From contig CM019227.1 of NCBI GenBank assembly GCA_009741485.1, positions 12,981,655 to 13,045,654 of the forward strand: a stretch of 64,000 bases of DNA, read 5' to 3'. Under the pieces are notes generated by a model. It did no database searches, was not told the DNA's origin, and saw only the letters and a list, made by a program, of their open reading frames with translations. Position 1 is the first letter of the stretch, and every line of letters begins with the position of its first letter. This stretch comes from Malurus cyaneus samueli. Taxonomy: Eukaryota; Chordata; Aves; Passeriformes; Maluridae. A program made the position numbers and the translations under genes. Below, in pieces: positions 1-13,514 of the stretch.

Positions 1-2724
1 CCTCTGTCCCCAAGCCCCAGATTTCATTCGGGCTGCTCTTCCACTTGTGTGGATTGTTTAAGGATAATTTTTTTCTGTTCTTTTCCTTCTGTTGAGACGG
101 AAAAAAGTAGGTCCTAGAAAGTGCCTCCCTTCTGCTATAATTCTAATTGAGTTCTGGCATAGGAAGGGAGAAAATAGTTTGCTATATTAGAGTAACTGTG
201 TGAAGTGGGAAGGCCTCGCAATTTTCGAGATAAATATAATTTACAGGCTTCAAGAAGAATCCAGATTTCCAAATAATGTTTACTCTTTGTATTGGTCAGC
301 TGTCCAGTGTTGATACAATAGGGTGGGGGGCTACTGTCAATTTTAACAGCTCCAGCACAAATATTAATTGCTCATACACTGTAAAAATAGTATACTGAAA
401 TGCAAATAAAGTCTTTATCCAACAGTTGATAGTAACAGAAGCAGTGATAACAATCTCCCTTGCCCTCGACTACAAAGGCATAGAGAGGGACGAAAAATAA
501 TGGTTACAGTGAAAAGCTCCTGCTGGGAAACAAAACAGTGAGATCCACAACTCCTAAAGTATGTCCCAAGGGGGGTGGGTCCTGCGATACGAGGATTGTT
601 GTGAAGTGTTTGTGAGTGAGAAACAGCAAGGTTGGCCTTAATTCAAACCAGATCACTGTGAAGTCTGCAGAAAGAGATCTATCCTGTATCAGCACAATCA
701 CCAGCACTCCTGCACTGCTCTGCAGCCATGCATTGGCAATAGAAAATTTCATTCTCTGGACTTGCCCTACATTCAGAAAACTTCATCTCCAGAAAAGCCA
801 GCACTTGCATTGCTGGATGGAGCAGCCTGCCCCTCCTTCATAACCATGTGCAAGGCACGCTAATGCCATCATCCTGGGCAGAATATCAGATGGCGCATAG
901 CCATGCAAAGGTGGGCTTTAAATGAGTACAGAAAAGAGGCATGAAATGTCACCTCCAACCTTGTGTTCCAAAGCGTTACTTATTTAAACTTTCGAATTTA
1001 TTACTGTGTGAATGGTTGACACCAGGCCAGGACGACAGTCCTTTTTCGCTGACATGATAGAATCTGTGTGTCAGCCACGCTGGACAACGGGGTGGCACGG
1101 GGCCAATGATCCACACAACCGCCAACAGCCTCTGTATGGGCACTTGTGTGGTAGCCCAGAAAGCACCACCTCACACAAAACAAAGGGTAAGGAACTGAGC
1201 AAGCTTATTCGAGAATTTTACCTAGGCATTGGGGTTTCAGATTGGCATCTGTCCAGTGTAAAACGTATTTTGTAGTGTTCCTACAGCTGCCATGTGACAG
1301 TACCCCAGAGTAGTAGGAACGCTCAACTTACTAGAACTGTGTTTTGCCACTTACGCTGTAAATCGAGTGTGAGTAAATCCAGGAAGAAATATAAATAATA
1401 TTAAATTCAATATTCCGCTTTTGTCCACAACAGCCAGGATGCTTACCAACTAATCAGAGATTGAGCACTCTGCATTGAAGATCTAATTGCACTTCACTTG
1501 CAGCCTCTTCACTGTTCAGCATCATGCTGTGTTGAAACGCTTGCATGCTTGGTCTTGGTAGAAACCTTGGAACGGATGGGAGACAGCCAGTGCTTGTTGT
1601 GGTTCATGAAGTCAGAGTTGTGAGGCAGAAGTGCTGAAGAGTCTAGATTTGGCGAAGAACACAGTAACAGATCACTGTCCAGAAACCACTGATGTGCTTC
1701 TGAAAAATGAGAGCTGATATTGCCACAACAGCAAAGTCGCTCTTGCATAGCCATCACTGGTAAACTTTATTCACACGACAAAGCGGTGTTTTCTATTAAT
1801 TTTCTGTGCATTATGAGACTGTAAGCAAAGTTTGATTTTTCCAGAAACCACTTTTAACCTCATTAGGAAGTTCCGACTTGTTTTAAATACAAAGAAAAAC
1901 TCGACTTTATTAATTTGTTCTGTCTAATCCCTTCACTATAAAGTTGGCGGCACACACACAGGGAGATATGCAACATCGACTTCTTGAAATAAACAGCTCT
2001 CTGATACATTACATGTTCAAAGAAGTGGTTTTATTTTGATATTTTCTTACTCTATTGGCAGCTGGAGCTATAAGCTGAATTCTTCTCTCTTAAACATGGA
2101 GAGAAATAAAGTCATTCAAGCAAAAGGTCCCTAGAAAGTGGAATGAACAGCAAATGGTTTTTACGTTTCTCAGAATTTTGCCTCTAAGAAAATACATGTA
2201 GTTGTGAGTCCTCATCAAAATTGTGATAGTGTACAAATATCAATACCCTGTAAAATACGTTTTTAATTGCAGTCTGAAGAACTTAGCATTCATGCTTTGG
2301 ACGCAGCTAAAGCCTCCAACAGAACCTGGTCTGGATTAGGGAGCTGAGTAGAGGTAATTAATGCATTGGAGGAAGAACAGAATATGCTAATTATATGTCA
2401 ATATACCTACTTGTAGTAGTAAACTGGTACTTGTATAAACATTTGGGTTAAAATATTAGAAATCATATTAGACTGGCAGAAAACTTGCCTGTGTGTTAAG
2501 CCTAAAATATTCTGAGTATCTGTGGGACAGTTTATGAAGCTCTCACATAACCTAGAGCGCTAGCACGGGTCAGATTGACTCAGAACCCCCAGGTACTTCT
2601 GAATTTAAGTATGTCATATTTAATGCCCTTTCACTCCAACTGAAGAAAATTCAGAGACATTCTAAAATTCCAGTGACTTCCAATGAAGTTTCCTTTTTTT
2701 TTTTTTCTGATGGTGGGCCTTTAG

Positions 2725-2918
2725 CATATCAAAGCATCATTGGCATCTTATGGAAGAAGAAGGGATAATGTGGCATTCTGCATTTTTGATCCTAATTGAA
2801 ACATTGTTGGTATCTTGGATGTATTGAATCCTGCTGACCAGAACTGAATATTGACCTAAATGCTGCTGACAGTTTTGTGGAAGAGATCTTCAGGAAGGAC
2901 GTGGAAAACAAACTCAGA
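2725..2918 (+). pseudogene. Exon-like block of unknown gene, left arm, frameshifted
   Basis: Mirror of 24381-24573 on the plus strand, with acceptor CCTTTAG before 2725 and donor GTGAGT from 2919. It carries the same TGA context (AATTGAAACA) plus several extra one-base indels that break the frame. Family unknown. Confidence 0.42.
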
Positions 2919-4983
2919 GTGAGTATAAAACTGGAGTTGTGTATTAATATTCAAGGCTAATCTTGTTTTGGTTCCCTTTGTTGGAGTTTTTTTAATAAAA
3001 TGATTATACGAAATTTGCCTGACCAATTGATTGTGTGAATGGTACCGAAGAAGTAACAAATTATCTGCTTCCATAGTAAATGTAGCTGCTGAAGTGAATG
3101 TCAGTATAAAGCAGCTTTTTCTGATTTTTTGCAGTCTGAACTCCTGCACCTAGAACAGGCATGATTTATGTGATATGAAAGCCATGCAAATAAAACTCTA
3201 TTCAAATGGACATTAAAGAATCTGGGATCTAAAAAATATTTTGTTGACAGGAATAAGAGCAGAGCATGAAGTTTAAGAAATCTAATTTATGGACAACCTA
3301 AAACGCATAATGTTGAGTTTAAATTACGCTGCTATTTAGATCTTGTCTGCACACTGAGTTGTACCAGGATTGGCTAATGATGTATACGGTTTGAAAATGA
3401 ATTAATTCCTGCTGCTGAAAGGTTATTTATAGACAAAACCAAGAGTTAAGAATGCCAGGAGCCTCTATCCCAGTCCAAATCCTGAAGGCTTGTTGACACT
3501 GTAATTAGTGGAGCAGTGAGAAAGATCTCCTGGCTAGCACTGCCAAACCACTCAGCCCTGACAGCAAAGCAGTGTTGCCGTAGATGAATCACTTCGGCCC
3601 TGAAGCAGCACCTGTGACACAGTGACATTTGAAGCCACTTTTCCACATTGTACTAAGTCTTGTGTCCAGGTAGTTTCTCACCACAGAGCTGGCTTGAGAC
3701 ATCCTTTACCCTCCAAAAAAAGCCTTTACTATTACAGACTGCAGGGGAAAAAATCTCGTTTGGTACAGAGGGAACACAGTATGAAGAAGTGAAGATAATG
3801 GCAGTAAATTTCTCCTATAATTTTAATTCTGCCATGGTTCCTTCTTAATCCAGATAATCACTGTAGCTAGCTGTGATTTAGAGGAAAATGTTTATGTAGG
3901 TAATTTTACTGCACTTTCGGTAGCTGCTTGCATTGCAAACGAATTATTATCGTAAAAGAGCATTGTTGAAACATTGTTTTATATATCTTGTCTATAATTT
4001 TACTGGTTACAGAAGGAGATTAATGACATTAAATATTGACTAGATACCAAGCCACATCCTTCCTTTTCCCTGAGAACACCAAGGATTTGCCTTCTGCTGC
4101 TCAGAAGCCAAGTTTGGGTAACTTGTGCTGTTGTCAGGAGTTGATTCTTTTATATGGTGTGTCCTGTCCATTGCAGAGGTGAGGCCAGCGTCGCAGACAG
4201 CAGTGGTAAGCAGATGTGTGTCAGGGAGAGGTTTACAAGCCTGTCAGTCCTATCCTGCTCCCACTGTCCCCCTTCATTGCTAACCAAGCCAGCAACCTGT
4301 GGGATCTACCAAGGCTGTGAGGCAAAGGATCTGCAGTGCTTTCAGAGGCCACCCTGTGCTGCAGCGGTCCTCCTTTCCTGTGTTTATGTTACACCCCTGT
4401 CAGCACAGCCGTTTTCCCATGCTGTGCCTCGGTGCCTGTGGCAGAGCCAAAGCCTGGGCTGCTGTGGCTCTGGTTTTGGGACTTGTGAGGATGTTGCCCC
4501 TCTTACATTAATGCGATTTCAAACTGAGAGCATATTGTAAATACATTCACTTTCCCAATAAAAATAGTATATCACAAGTAAAATCAATGAACAAAGCAGC
4601 CCGTTTCTCAGCCCAGTGAGAACTGGGCACAGTTATGTCTCAGTTTTCAGAGAGTATTGAACGGGTTACTCGTTTTCTCCTTCTAGTGGAACAGAGGACC
4701 TCTAGTGGTTCAGATTTTGGTAGGAACTTGTGGTTCAGCCCTGGCTCTGTGGTGGTGGCAACACTTCTCTCTTGGGCAGCAGCTGAATGGTGATTCATCT
4801 TCATGAAACAAACCTAACCATGAAAACGTGCAATTAAAATAGTCCAGACACTCAGCAATGAACCAGACACTGAAAGCAGCTTCAGAGCGATGCTGCAGGT
4901 TGCACACGTGCTCATGTTGTGGTAAGCATGTGATGCAGTCACATGCTGACACTGCCTGGGCCTGTGATCAGGAGTCAATTCAT

Positions 4984-5002
4984 GAATTGAATTGAATTGA
5001 TT
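4984..5002. repeat. GAATT microsatellite, left arm
   Basis: GAATT repeated three to four times; the mirrored copy lies near 22276-22305 in the right arm, with one extra partial unit. Confidence 0.6.
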
Positions 5003-5248
5003 TGGTGAATGGGGATAGGTTATAGGCTGTCTTACACTCAATTATTTCTAATAAAGTTAAAGAAGAGATGAAATAATGTTGTCTGCAAGAAAATGTCTGC
5101 AAGCCAATTATACACAACCAAGGAAATAATGTTTAACCTGGCTGTGGACTCAAAATTGAAACATGTAACTATGCACCCATCTTCAAGCCTTGCGTGGCTG
5201 CATGTGTGTGGATGTGGGTTAGCTTCATTGTGCGTCTCTGAATTTTTT

Positions 5249-5267
5249 TTTTTTTTTTTTTTTTTTA
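5249..5267. repeat. Poly-T run, left arm
   Basis: About 19-20 T in a row. The matching poly-A run in the right arm begins near 22003 and is about ten bases longer. Length differences in such runs are expected from slippage or from base-calling. Confidence 0.8.
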
Positions 5268-8200
5268 AAGCACTGACATTTAAGACATACAAAGAAAAAT
5301 GGCCTTAGGGGCACCACTCCAATGCATCACAGAAGCTTTGTTCAAAGAGTTTTCGATTACTCACTCTGACCACACATTGCCTGAAATGGTTTAGATAAAT
5401 CTGCTGTAGAGGAAGGGATTGGTGGGGAGGATCACCAGACAGCGTTGCACCAGCCTGCGTCATTTCTGGATGACCTCCAAAGGCAGGAAGCAAACACAAC
5501 AACTGCTGAGCAGCATGTTCCTAAGAGAGCGTGGGGAGGCACTGGCCCAGCAGCTGCCCAGCCAGAAAACTTTCCTTCCAGGACATGAGGAAAGTTTTGT
5601 GCTGCAGCCTTCTTGGGAGCATGGAGAAAACTGCTCTGTGCCTCTCTTCCACCAAGGCTGTGATTTTGTAGGCTGAAGCCAGTTGGACTGAGAGCGTCAC
5701 ACAAGTTCCATCATGTACTCAGAGTGGGCTTATGTACAACATAAGCACTTCTAAAAAAAAAAAAAACAGCCTGGCTTGCTTCTTTGTTGGTTCTGAGGTT
5801 AGCTCACTGTTTACTATCTGAATGCAAAAAGCAGCACCCCAGGTAATCTGGTGGGAGAACATACTTGTGCCTCCTCATTTGTAAATTCCTTTAATATTTT
5901 GCCTCTCCATTCAGTTTTTGCTAAGTATTTTCCACCCAGTGTTCCATATTTCACCCTAAATTATTTTGCAAAATTTTAATATTTGTTTGATGTTACGCTT
6001 AACTGAATAAATAGTGTACTCATGACTGATTTCACAATTAATTTAGGATTATGCCACATTATTTCAAAGTGAAGCTATGATAACTTGCAATATCCAGGCT
6101 GCAGCATAGCCGGATCTCTAATATGAAATTAACCTGACAGTTTTTAGTGTCATGCCACAGACACATTCTGAGGAGTACCTACTAAAACAAATACTGACGT
6201 CTTCAGTTGAAAGTAAAAATATACAGACAAACAGGGAAGTTAAGTGTAATTCCTCCTATATTGATAAAATATATTGCCTTTCCACCCCCAGGGATAAAAA
6301 TCCCCAACACAATGGAGCTGTTTTCTAAAAGCATTCTCAGTGAGCTGAGGGAAATACTCCGAATTGTGGTGACTTGTTTATCAGAGTGGGTAGATAATAT
6401 TTTATTGGTTTTATTTAATATGTCATGTTTTTTCTAGCATCTTTCCGATCCCTGTGCTCCCAGGGCAGGAATAATCTTCTGCTTAGCCCTGGTAAAAACA
6501 CTGGACTAGGTAACATGTCACAGCATCCTGCCTATTGGTTGCTTCAGGAGACTGAGAGCAAGGTAATATTTATTGCTAATATTAACTTGTGGAAAGGAGA
6601 TGCAAATATTAATGAGGGCTGGCAACCATGATTAAAAGGTTTTTCCTTCTTTCCATAAGATTTGTGTATTTTACATTTACCATAACATCTTTTGGCATAA
6701 ACTGAGTGTTTCTTGGGACATGTTGATGCCAATGTCCACTCTGCATGACTCATGCATACATGTATTCTGTTCACCAGTCTAAAGATGTGGTCCAAGAGCA
6801 GTTTTGTGTCTGAGGCTATGATTAACTCCTCAGAATATTTTTTAACCCAAATGACCACATGCTCTGAGCCCGTGATGATGAAATACAGAGGAACTGTAGG
6901 CCTTCTTGGGTTTGTGACCTAACCCTTGCCAACACTCTCATTGGGGTTTCTGGGCTTCTGCCTCCAGCACCTCATATTTCCTGGGTTCCACCTCCAAACT
7001 CTGGATGAACCTCACATTGTTATGACTAAGATTAAGCCCAGAATCAATGAAATCAATTAATCATAGATTTTTTATGTGCAAAGGATATAATGGAAGATAA
7101 TGTGCCATTTCATCATAGAATCATTTTTAGATCATTACCATAGTCCACATTATTCTCTTATGTAGTTTTTCATTCTTTCTTTTTCAGGGTGCTGGTTTTA
7201 AATGTTTGCAAGATCACTGTGTGTTGTTTGGGCTGAGTTTTGTTGGATTTTTTTGGTCTAGAAAAGATTTTGCTGTTTCACAGATCAGAAAGATTTTTCA
7301 TTCCAAATGGGCTTGAGACATCCTTAAATAACAGCTTTTCTTGCTTAACAGAAAAGAATCATTACTATGTTAATTTCTTCCTCTCATTATGGAGCATAGC
7401 CTGCTTAGCTAGGAAATAATTTATCTTCATGCTTTGTAAACAGGGGGAGGAAAAAAAGAAAAAGAAAACATATTTATGTGCTGTGAACTTATACACATTT
7501 AGCTTAGTTTGGTTATTTAGGTTAGTTTGAACTTTCCTAAGAGTCCCTAAAAATAAACTGAAAACAATCTTAAACTACTTATGACAAATAGAATTGCAGG
7601 AAAGCTCTATTGTTTCCAAATGTGTGCATTTAAAAATGAACTTGAGACTGCTCTGTAAGAGAAGGAATCTTAATGAAGAACTTCCAGAAATCCTGAGTGG
7701 AGCTGTGTGAGAGTAAGAGATGAGTATTGTTGCTTAACAAAATTTTATCTTCAGTACAAGGTTTAACTTTCAGGTTAATTTCAGCATATATGTTTCAAAA
7801 TTCAATTAATATACTTCCAACACATCTTATTTTAGTGAAAATTTACTGCAAAGGCAATACAGAGATTAATACGTCTGTCTTCTGTGCCATTTCTGCTTTG
7901 TATAATAGGAAGACAAGAGCAGACTTTTTGAATGTTTGAAAAAGTTCACTGTGACCCACTTTGAAATATTAGACTGTTTCTGACCAGAACCAGGCCAACA
8001 TTCAAGGTAAAATATGGAAAGGTATTTATCAAAAGGCAAGGGTAACTTGGAACTTAGTGTTCAAGTATAGACTAATGGCATTCTGTATGTAAATACTTCT
8101 AAATTTAGTTGATTTAGGGCTCTCCCCTGGTTGCTGCAAAATAAAGTGCCAAAGTTTAGTCATCTTCTTCCTCTAAAACAGATAAAATAGTTTTTGTGTG

Positions 8201-8597
8201 TCTTTTTATTTGCACATTTTCCGAAGTTCGTTGACTGTTTAAGAAAATAAAGAATTAATGTACAATTTTATGTAAGGAAATGGCCAGGGAGTATCATCAA
8301 TCATGTAAAATGAAAAAAAATACATCTAAGATATTTCCCCACTTTTAAGATATAAGTTGTAAATGAAGATGACCATTTATGTGATTCTGGATAGATGCTG
8401 TGAGGTTCCTTGTAAAACCTGCCATCTGTGAGCAGCTCCTCTCAGGGCTATCGGTTGAGGCACAGGCAGTTCCAGGAAAGATACCAAGTGTATCTTTTGA
8501 AGGACGTGCTTTTTCAGGAATTATATAAGTGCTACAGAAATTTCTATGGCCTTTGGTATAATAAGATAAATGCAGCTGCCAGCTTAGTGAATCTTAC

Positions 8598-8805
8598 CTC
8601 AGTTTGTCTTGGAGACTGCTATTTGCATCTGCTACTTCAGCAACAGGATTATTAAAGCTCAAGTTATACAGATGAATGATTCAATTTCTTCTAGATGTGC
8701 ACTCCAGTCCAACTTCTGCATCCTCTCAGAGCATGACAGAGCTGGCCCCCGCCTGTTGAGAGCACCCTGATATTGTCTCCATTGAATTAGACCCCGATCC
8801 AGGAA
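8598..8805 (-). pseudogene. TEKT5: TEKT5 exon relic, left arm
   Basis: Mirror of the right-arm tektin exon with the same splice sites and the same TGA (complement at 8726-8728). It is 208 nt rather than 211, and small indels shift the frame inside the first third, so SVSVPGS is kept but the following WAKF block is not. The shared stop shows that the nonsense change predates the duplication, or that both arms are readings of one locus. Confidence 0.7.
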
Positions 8806-9559
8806 CTGAAACACTCATCAGGGATTTAAAATAACTTGCAGCCTGAGCCCCTGGCTTCAAAACTGCTGGTGTGGTGTAAGCTTCTCTCTTTGGAGTTAAA
8901 TTCACTATTTCTTTAATGCCTGCTTTGCCTGCTAGATCAGTACCCACGTATTAGGTATTCTGTAAACATTTGAAGGCTGAGACAAACTTTTGTCTGCATT
9001 AAGTACTCTTTCTCCACACAAACTTTATTCTAAGAATTACACCTGCACATTAAACTCTGCAGAGATAAGTCACTATTTTTTAGTTTCACATTTACTCTAG
9101 ATTTAAGTTGAACACTGATGGTAAATATTTAGGGATGGAAAAAGTTAATTTTGATTTTGTCAGTAGTGTTTTCTACTAGCCTTTTTTTTTTTCAGTTTCT
9201 CTAGGGTATTCCTGTATTCTGTCTCCAAACTGAAGTAGCGACCTTCCTAAATGACTTGGAATTCTTATGTCTGCACACTTATTTAGGAAGCTGCCCTAAA
9301 AAGTTTCAGGCAAACCTGATACAATAGTAAATGTATAATCAGTATAGTGAACCTGAGCTGGCACTGTTCACAGCTACTGAGCCAGATAATTTTGGTCTAT
9401 TTTCTGCAGAATATTTGGGGTTGGGGTGTTTCCCGCCTCCCCTATGGCTTGATGGATTATATTCATTTTCTCATCAGAAAAATAAATTTCTAAGTAGGTT
9501 TCCATCTTGACTATCTGAAATACTTCGTACTAATCTGTTCTTTAACACTGCTTTTTCAG

Positions 9560-9625
9560 ACTCTAATTTATCGATCTGAGTCTGTTGAAGCAGAACGCAA
9601 TTGCTCTGCTCCCTGAGTGCTGCAG
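9560..9625 (+). other. Possible small exon, left arm
   Basis: Mirror of 17579-17643 with CTTTTTCAG acceptor and GTATGT donor intact and one inserted C near the 3' end that shifts the frame. No family recognised. Confidence 0.28.
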
Positions 9626-11077
9626 GTATGTCTCAGACTGCAAATGTGTTTCAGGAAAATTTAATGAAAAAGTAGTTTCTCTGGGTAATGGATGGTGAGA
9701 AAGGAAAAGGGCTGCAAAACTTATCCACATAAATCTGCATTTACTAGAGCTGACAAGAATAATTTTATTTCATTGCTAATCCTAAATGTAGGTAGTGGTG
9801 CTAGAGTCAGCAGAATGCCTGCCAAGTTCCTTCGGATATGCCTCGTTTCAGTAGTGAATGAGGTGATCTTTAATGAAAAACAGAACATAAGTAAACAAAT
9901 AAAACTGATTATTTTTTCCTCCTTCCAACAAGAGACAGTCGTTATCATTTGAGGTGGTGAAGTACACATTGGCCATTGGATTTTGTGCTGTGTTAGTGAT
10001 AGTGAACTGACAAGGCATTAGCACAGACACACTGCCCTCTATTGCAAACTGCGCTGCTGCTGACACAGCTCTTGGACTGATGAGGCTCCTGCTACTCAAC
10101 TGGTTTATAAACTGCAATACAATTGAGCATTTTAGTCCCTCATTTTCTGTCAGTCTGTAACACTAAGGCTGTACCATGTGCACTAATGTCTCAGTAAGCT
10201 CTTTTACAGACAGTTACATGTAGTAATGGATACTGGTGTGCTGTTTGCTGCACTGCACTTTCCTGTACTCAGCTGAATTTGTATTGGATTTGATGTGGTT
10301 TTAGTACTGAAAGGCACGAACAGTGTAAATCAAACCCAGAGGGGACAGTGCACGGGGGAGTTGGAGGGTGAGGAGCCAGCTGCAGCATAGCTATCTCTGA
10401 AAACCAGCTCACTGCACAGCCCTGCTCGGGTGCCACTGCTGCCCTCCAAAAGCACCCTGATGGAGGAGGGTCTGACACCGAGGAAAGCAGAGCCCTCCAG
10501 AGAGAGCCCACTTCTTCTACTTTCATTCTCAAATGGAAGGGGAGGGCTGTGCTCACTCAGGCTCCTACTACAGCAGGGAGGATGCAAAGGGAAGGAGGCT
10601 ACAGGAGCCACTCATACTCCTGTCTCAGCTGCTTTCTCACTCTCAAGGAATTTTTTTGGTAACTTCAGCCCCTTCAGTTCTTCAGCCCCTTCAGTTCTCT
10701 GGCAGGCGCTTGGGTAGAATCAGAGTAATGGATAAAGTAAGATCAAAGTCTTGCTTTCCAGAGCATCAGGAAGACAGCAGGCATATTGTCATTTTTAGTA
10801 AATATTGCTGTTCCATGATGGACTTGTCAGTTGGTATTACCAGTACTCTGCCTGATGTGGGGGTAGAACAGGATCAAAGGTAACCAGAAATGCCATCTTG
10901 AAACACTCTAAAGCCTGGTGTTTGCCAAGTGAGCCTTGCTGGCTCAGAGGAAGAGGGGTGCTGAGAAAGAAATTCACATTTACTTTTCTGTGCTTTTTGT
11001 GGGGAATTCTATATAACTTGGGAATGGGAAATGATCTACTGGACCCAAAAAGAAAAATATTTGGATACGTACCTCAG

Positions 11078-11200
11078 TTTAAAATGTGGAAAGTCTTGCT
11101 GACATCAGTGAATCTAATCCATATGTTGGTCAGGAAGAACAGACCTAAAGTGTCGTACTGCGCTGTGGTCTACACCCAAGCCAATTTTTCACAGGGCAAG
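11078..11200 (+). other. Possible 41-codon exon, left arm
   Basis: Mirror of 15993-16115. It keeps the length of 123 nt, the open frame, and the CAG and GTACAG edges. It lies inside a 162-codon open stretch (10898-11386) whose right-arm partner is interrupted, so the stretch as a whole is not a conserved reading frame. Confidence 0.2.
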
Positions 11201-13060
11201 GTACAGTATAACTTTCTCAGATATATCTTACTGGCCAGTTCCTCCTACCACAGACATTTAAATTTGCTTGAAACATTTTACTCCTCTTCCAAATATATTT
11301 TGTTCATTAGTTTCCCATGGAAGGTAATTACAGAGCAAGTAAGTACTGGACTACAAGTATCCAGTGGTGTTGAAGCTTTTACCTGAGGTAAATATACTTC
11401 AAACCCCTCAAATACCTTAACTAAATGTACTTTCAGATTTTTTTTCTGCATTTTCAGGGTTTTGTTTGTTGTTTTGGGTAAGGTTTTCTGTTTGCTTGTT
11501 TTGAGCTTTTTTTTTTTTTTTTGTAAGGTGGACAGTTACTGGTTTGTGTTTGGTTTGGGGTTTTTATTCCATAGTGTTCTTTCTAAAAGCTTGCAGTTGT
11601 TGAATGCAGTGTTCCAAAAAAGATTACTTTGCAGTATTTTTCTCTCAAAAGAAAGATTTAACAGCAGGATGTGCTGGTACCTCTTCCAAGTATTATCAGA
11701 TACTCTTCATTTCCAAGGTGAGACGATCTCCAATAACTTAAGAACCTGTATGTTAAAATAAACAAGTTTTGGGACTAATTGGTCGAAATGGGAGTACTTG
11801 AGGCTCCCAACTGTGCTCGAGAAGGAAAATATCCTTCTACAGCATCCCCTCAGCCAAAGCATGAGGAGGAGGCTTTGTAAGGTGGAACCATGGAAAACCA
11901 CTGCCTGGCCTGCCTTTCTCCCCAACCGGAATATCACTGGTGTTTTCCAACTAGACTCATGGCTTTACTGTGTAGCAGTCATTCTGACAGCTCTCTGATG
12001 GGTTGGGACTTTGAGCATCACGAGAACTTTATCAGTAATAGGAGTATGAACGGAAGGGAAGGTGAAAGATAGTCCAAGGGCTTGGAAAATGTGTCCTCTA
12101 TTGAGACAAAAAAACGGTCTGGGGTTTAGTGCTTGTTTGATGTAGGAAATTCTGAGGCAGGAACTGCCTTTTGCTGAGTGTGGGAGGTGTATCCTCAGCA
12201 GGACTCTCTGGGGGAGTCGGTGCACAGGTTACACACAGAGCTCCCTGATGGGTGCACTGCCAGCTCGAGCTGGGGATGAGCAGCACAAGGAATAATCACT
12301 GATACGCTTTAATTCAGTTCCTAGGCTGTGATGTTACTGTGGAACAGAGGACAGGCTGTGCTCAGGAAGCCATGGGAGAGACAGGGAGGGAGCAGTGACT
12401 GGATAAGGTGGCCAGGAATAGAGCCAGACTGCATCACAAGCTGGTGCACATTGCCTTGGTTTGGAAAATTATTATGTTACGTACCAAGCACAGTGACTAT
12501 CTAATTGCTCAGAAGTAAATTGGCCAAGCTAAGGCAGTATAATCTTCCAAATAAATGTACCCATTAAATTAATGGAAATTGTCTATCAGCAAGCTATAGA
12601 ATGAATATACTCAGAATTGCCATGAAATACCGCAACAGGGCGATTTTACTGGAATGATCCATAATCCCTGGGTATGAAACTGGTGAAGCACGCCAGTGAA
12701 GTGCATTAGTGTGTACTCTTTCCTTGGCACGGACAGCGCTGTGCCGGAGCTGGCTCAGTATTGGAGCCGTGTCTGGAGCTGGCTCTCCTTCCAGCGGCCG
12801 AGCGGGGTACGGCACACAGCCCCGGATGGGCCGGCACCCGCAACACCCAGCCTGCGGAACCGGGATGGCTCCGTGCCCTTCCTTGGGCAATTATTTCTGC
12901 CTAAAGCCGTTCTGTGGAGAAATTCCACCTTGCCTTTAACTGCACGCCGCTGTCTGAACTGGATCTGCCGTAACTCGTGGCTGCCCGGCCCTATGCGGGT
13001 GCGCGGCTGTCGACGCCGGCGCGGCGGAAATCAGCGAAACCCTCGGGACAGAGCTCCTGG

Positions 13061-13190
13061 CGGTGTCACCGGGCAGAGCTCCCGGGCTGTCAGCGGGGCT
13101 GTCGTTGGTGTCACCGGGGTTCGCGTTGTGTCCACCGGGTTCGCGTGTGTCACCGGGCTCTGGGGTTATCACCGGATCCCTCTCGGTGCC
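13061..13190. repeat. Short CpG-rich tandem motif upstream of NUBP1, left copy
   Basis: Variants of GTGTCACCGGG recur about four to five times at irregular 20-35 bp spacing, mixed with TTCGCGT. It sits 120-250 bp upstream of the NUBP1 ATG. It looks like a degenerate minisatellite in the promoter; I do not recognise the motif as a known factor site. Confidence 0.6.
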
Positions 13191-13288
13191 ACCCGATCCT
13201 CAGCGGCTCGATCCCACGGTCCGCTCCGGGCCAGCGCCCCCTGGCGGCAGTGGTGGCAGCCGCGGCCCGAGTCCCGCCCCGGCGGCGG

Positions 13289-13299
13289 CGGAAGTGACG
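13289..13299 (+). promoter_or_regulatory. NUBP1: ETS/CRE-like core promoter site of NUBP1, left copy
   Basis: The string CGGAAGTGACG joins an ETS core (CGGAAGT) to a CRE half-site (TGACG). It lies only 7 bp before the ATG at 13307. Such composite sites are common at TATA-less housekeeping promoters in CpG islands, which suits a Fe-S assembly gene. The transcription start is not directly visible. Confidence 0.5.
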
Positions 13300-13306
13300 C
13301 AGCGCT

Positions 13307-13334
13307 ATGGCGGAGGCGCCGGGCGCACCGGAGG
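13307..13334 (+). CDS. NUBP1: NUBP1 exon 1 (coding part), left arm
   Basis: Encodes MAEAPGAPE plus the first base of the next codon and ends at a GTGAGC donor at 13335. NUBP1 (NBP35) is a cytosolic P-loop scaffold protein that works with NUBP2 in iron-sulphur protein assembly. Assignment rests on exon 2: splicing 13334 to 13413 joins G to AG to give GAG (Glu), leading directly into the four-cysteine motif. The ATG sits just after the ETS/CRE-like site in a GCGCTATGG context. Only two exons of the gene are present; the P-loop ATPase domain, encoded further downstream in known NUBP1 genes, is absent from the window. Confidence 0.8.
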
Positions 13335-13412
13335 GTGAGCGGCGGGGCCGGACGGGGCGGAACGCGCTCCCGCCCGCGGCACTCGCGGCCCAGCTCTCAC
13401 TGTCCCTTGCAG

Positions 13413-13514
13413 AGTGCCCCGGGACCGGCAGCGCCCAGGCGGGCAGGGCGGCCGCCTGCCAGGGATGTCCCAACCAGGGGCTCTGCGCCGCCGGCGGGGC
13501 CCGGGCCGGACCGG
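13413..13514 (+). CDS. NUBP1: NUBP1 exon 2, left arm (Fe-S cysteine motif)
   Basis: The reading frame after splicing gives ECPGTGSAQAGRAAACQGC then PNQGLCAAGG, a close match to the N-terminus of vertebrate NUBP1. The four cysteines are spaced C-X13-C-X2-C-X5-C, the motif that binds the N-terminal [4Fe-4S] cluster of the NBP35 family. The acceptor is TCCCTTGCAG at 13403-13412 and the donor is GTGAGT from 13515. The exon ends in one base of the next codon, consistent with the Pro-Asp found at this place in the human protein. Arm homology ends about 22 bp beyond the donor, so no exon 3 can follow from this copy unless the 90-bp spacer is the true intron and something downstream is rearranged. 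Probably a truncated copy, or a real gene cut by an assembly fold-back. Confidence 0.85.

Noticed and set aside
7111..7135. TCATAGAATCATTTTTAG resembling a CR1 3' end
   Set aside because: Only this short word matches; the following sequence has none of the CR1 hallmarks, and the right-arm mirror does not extend the match.
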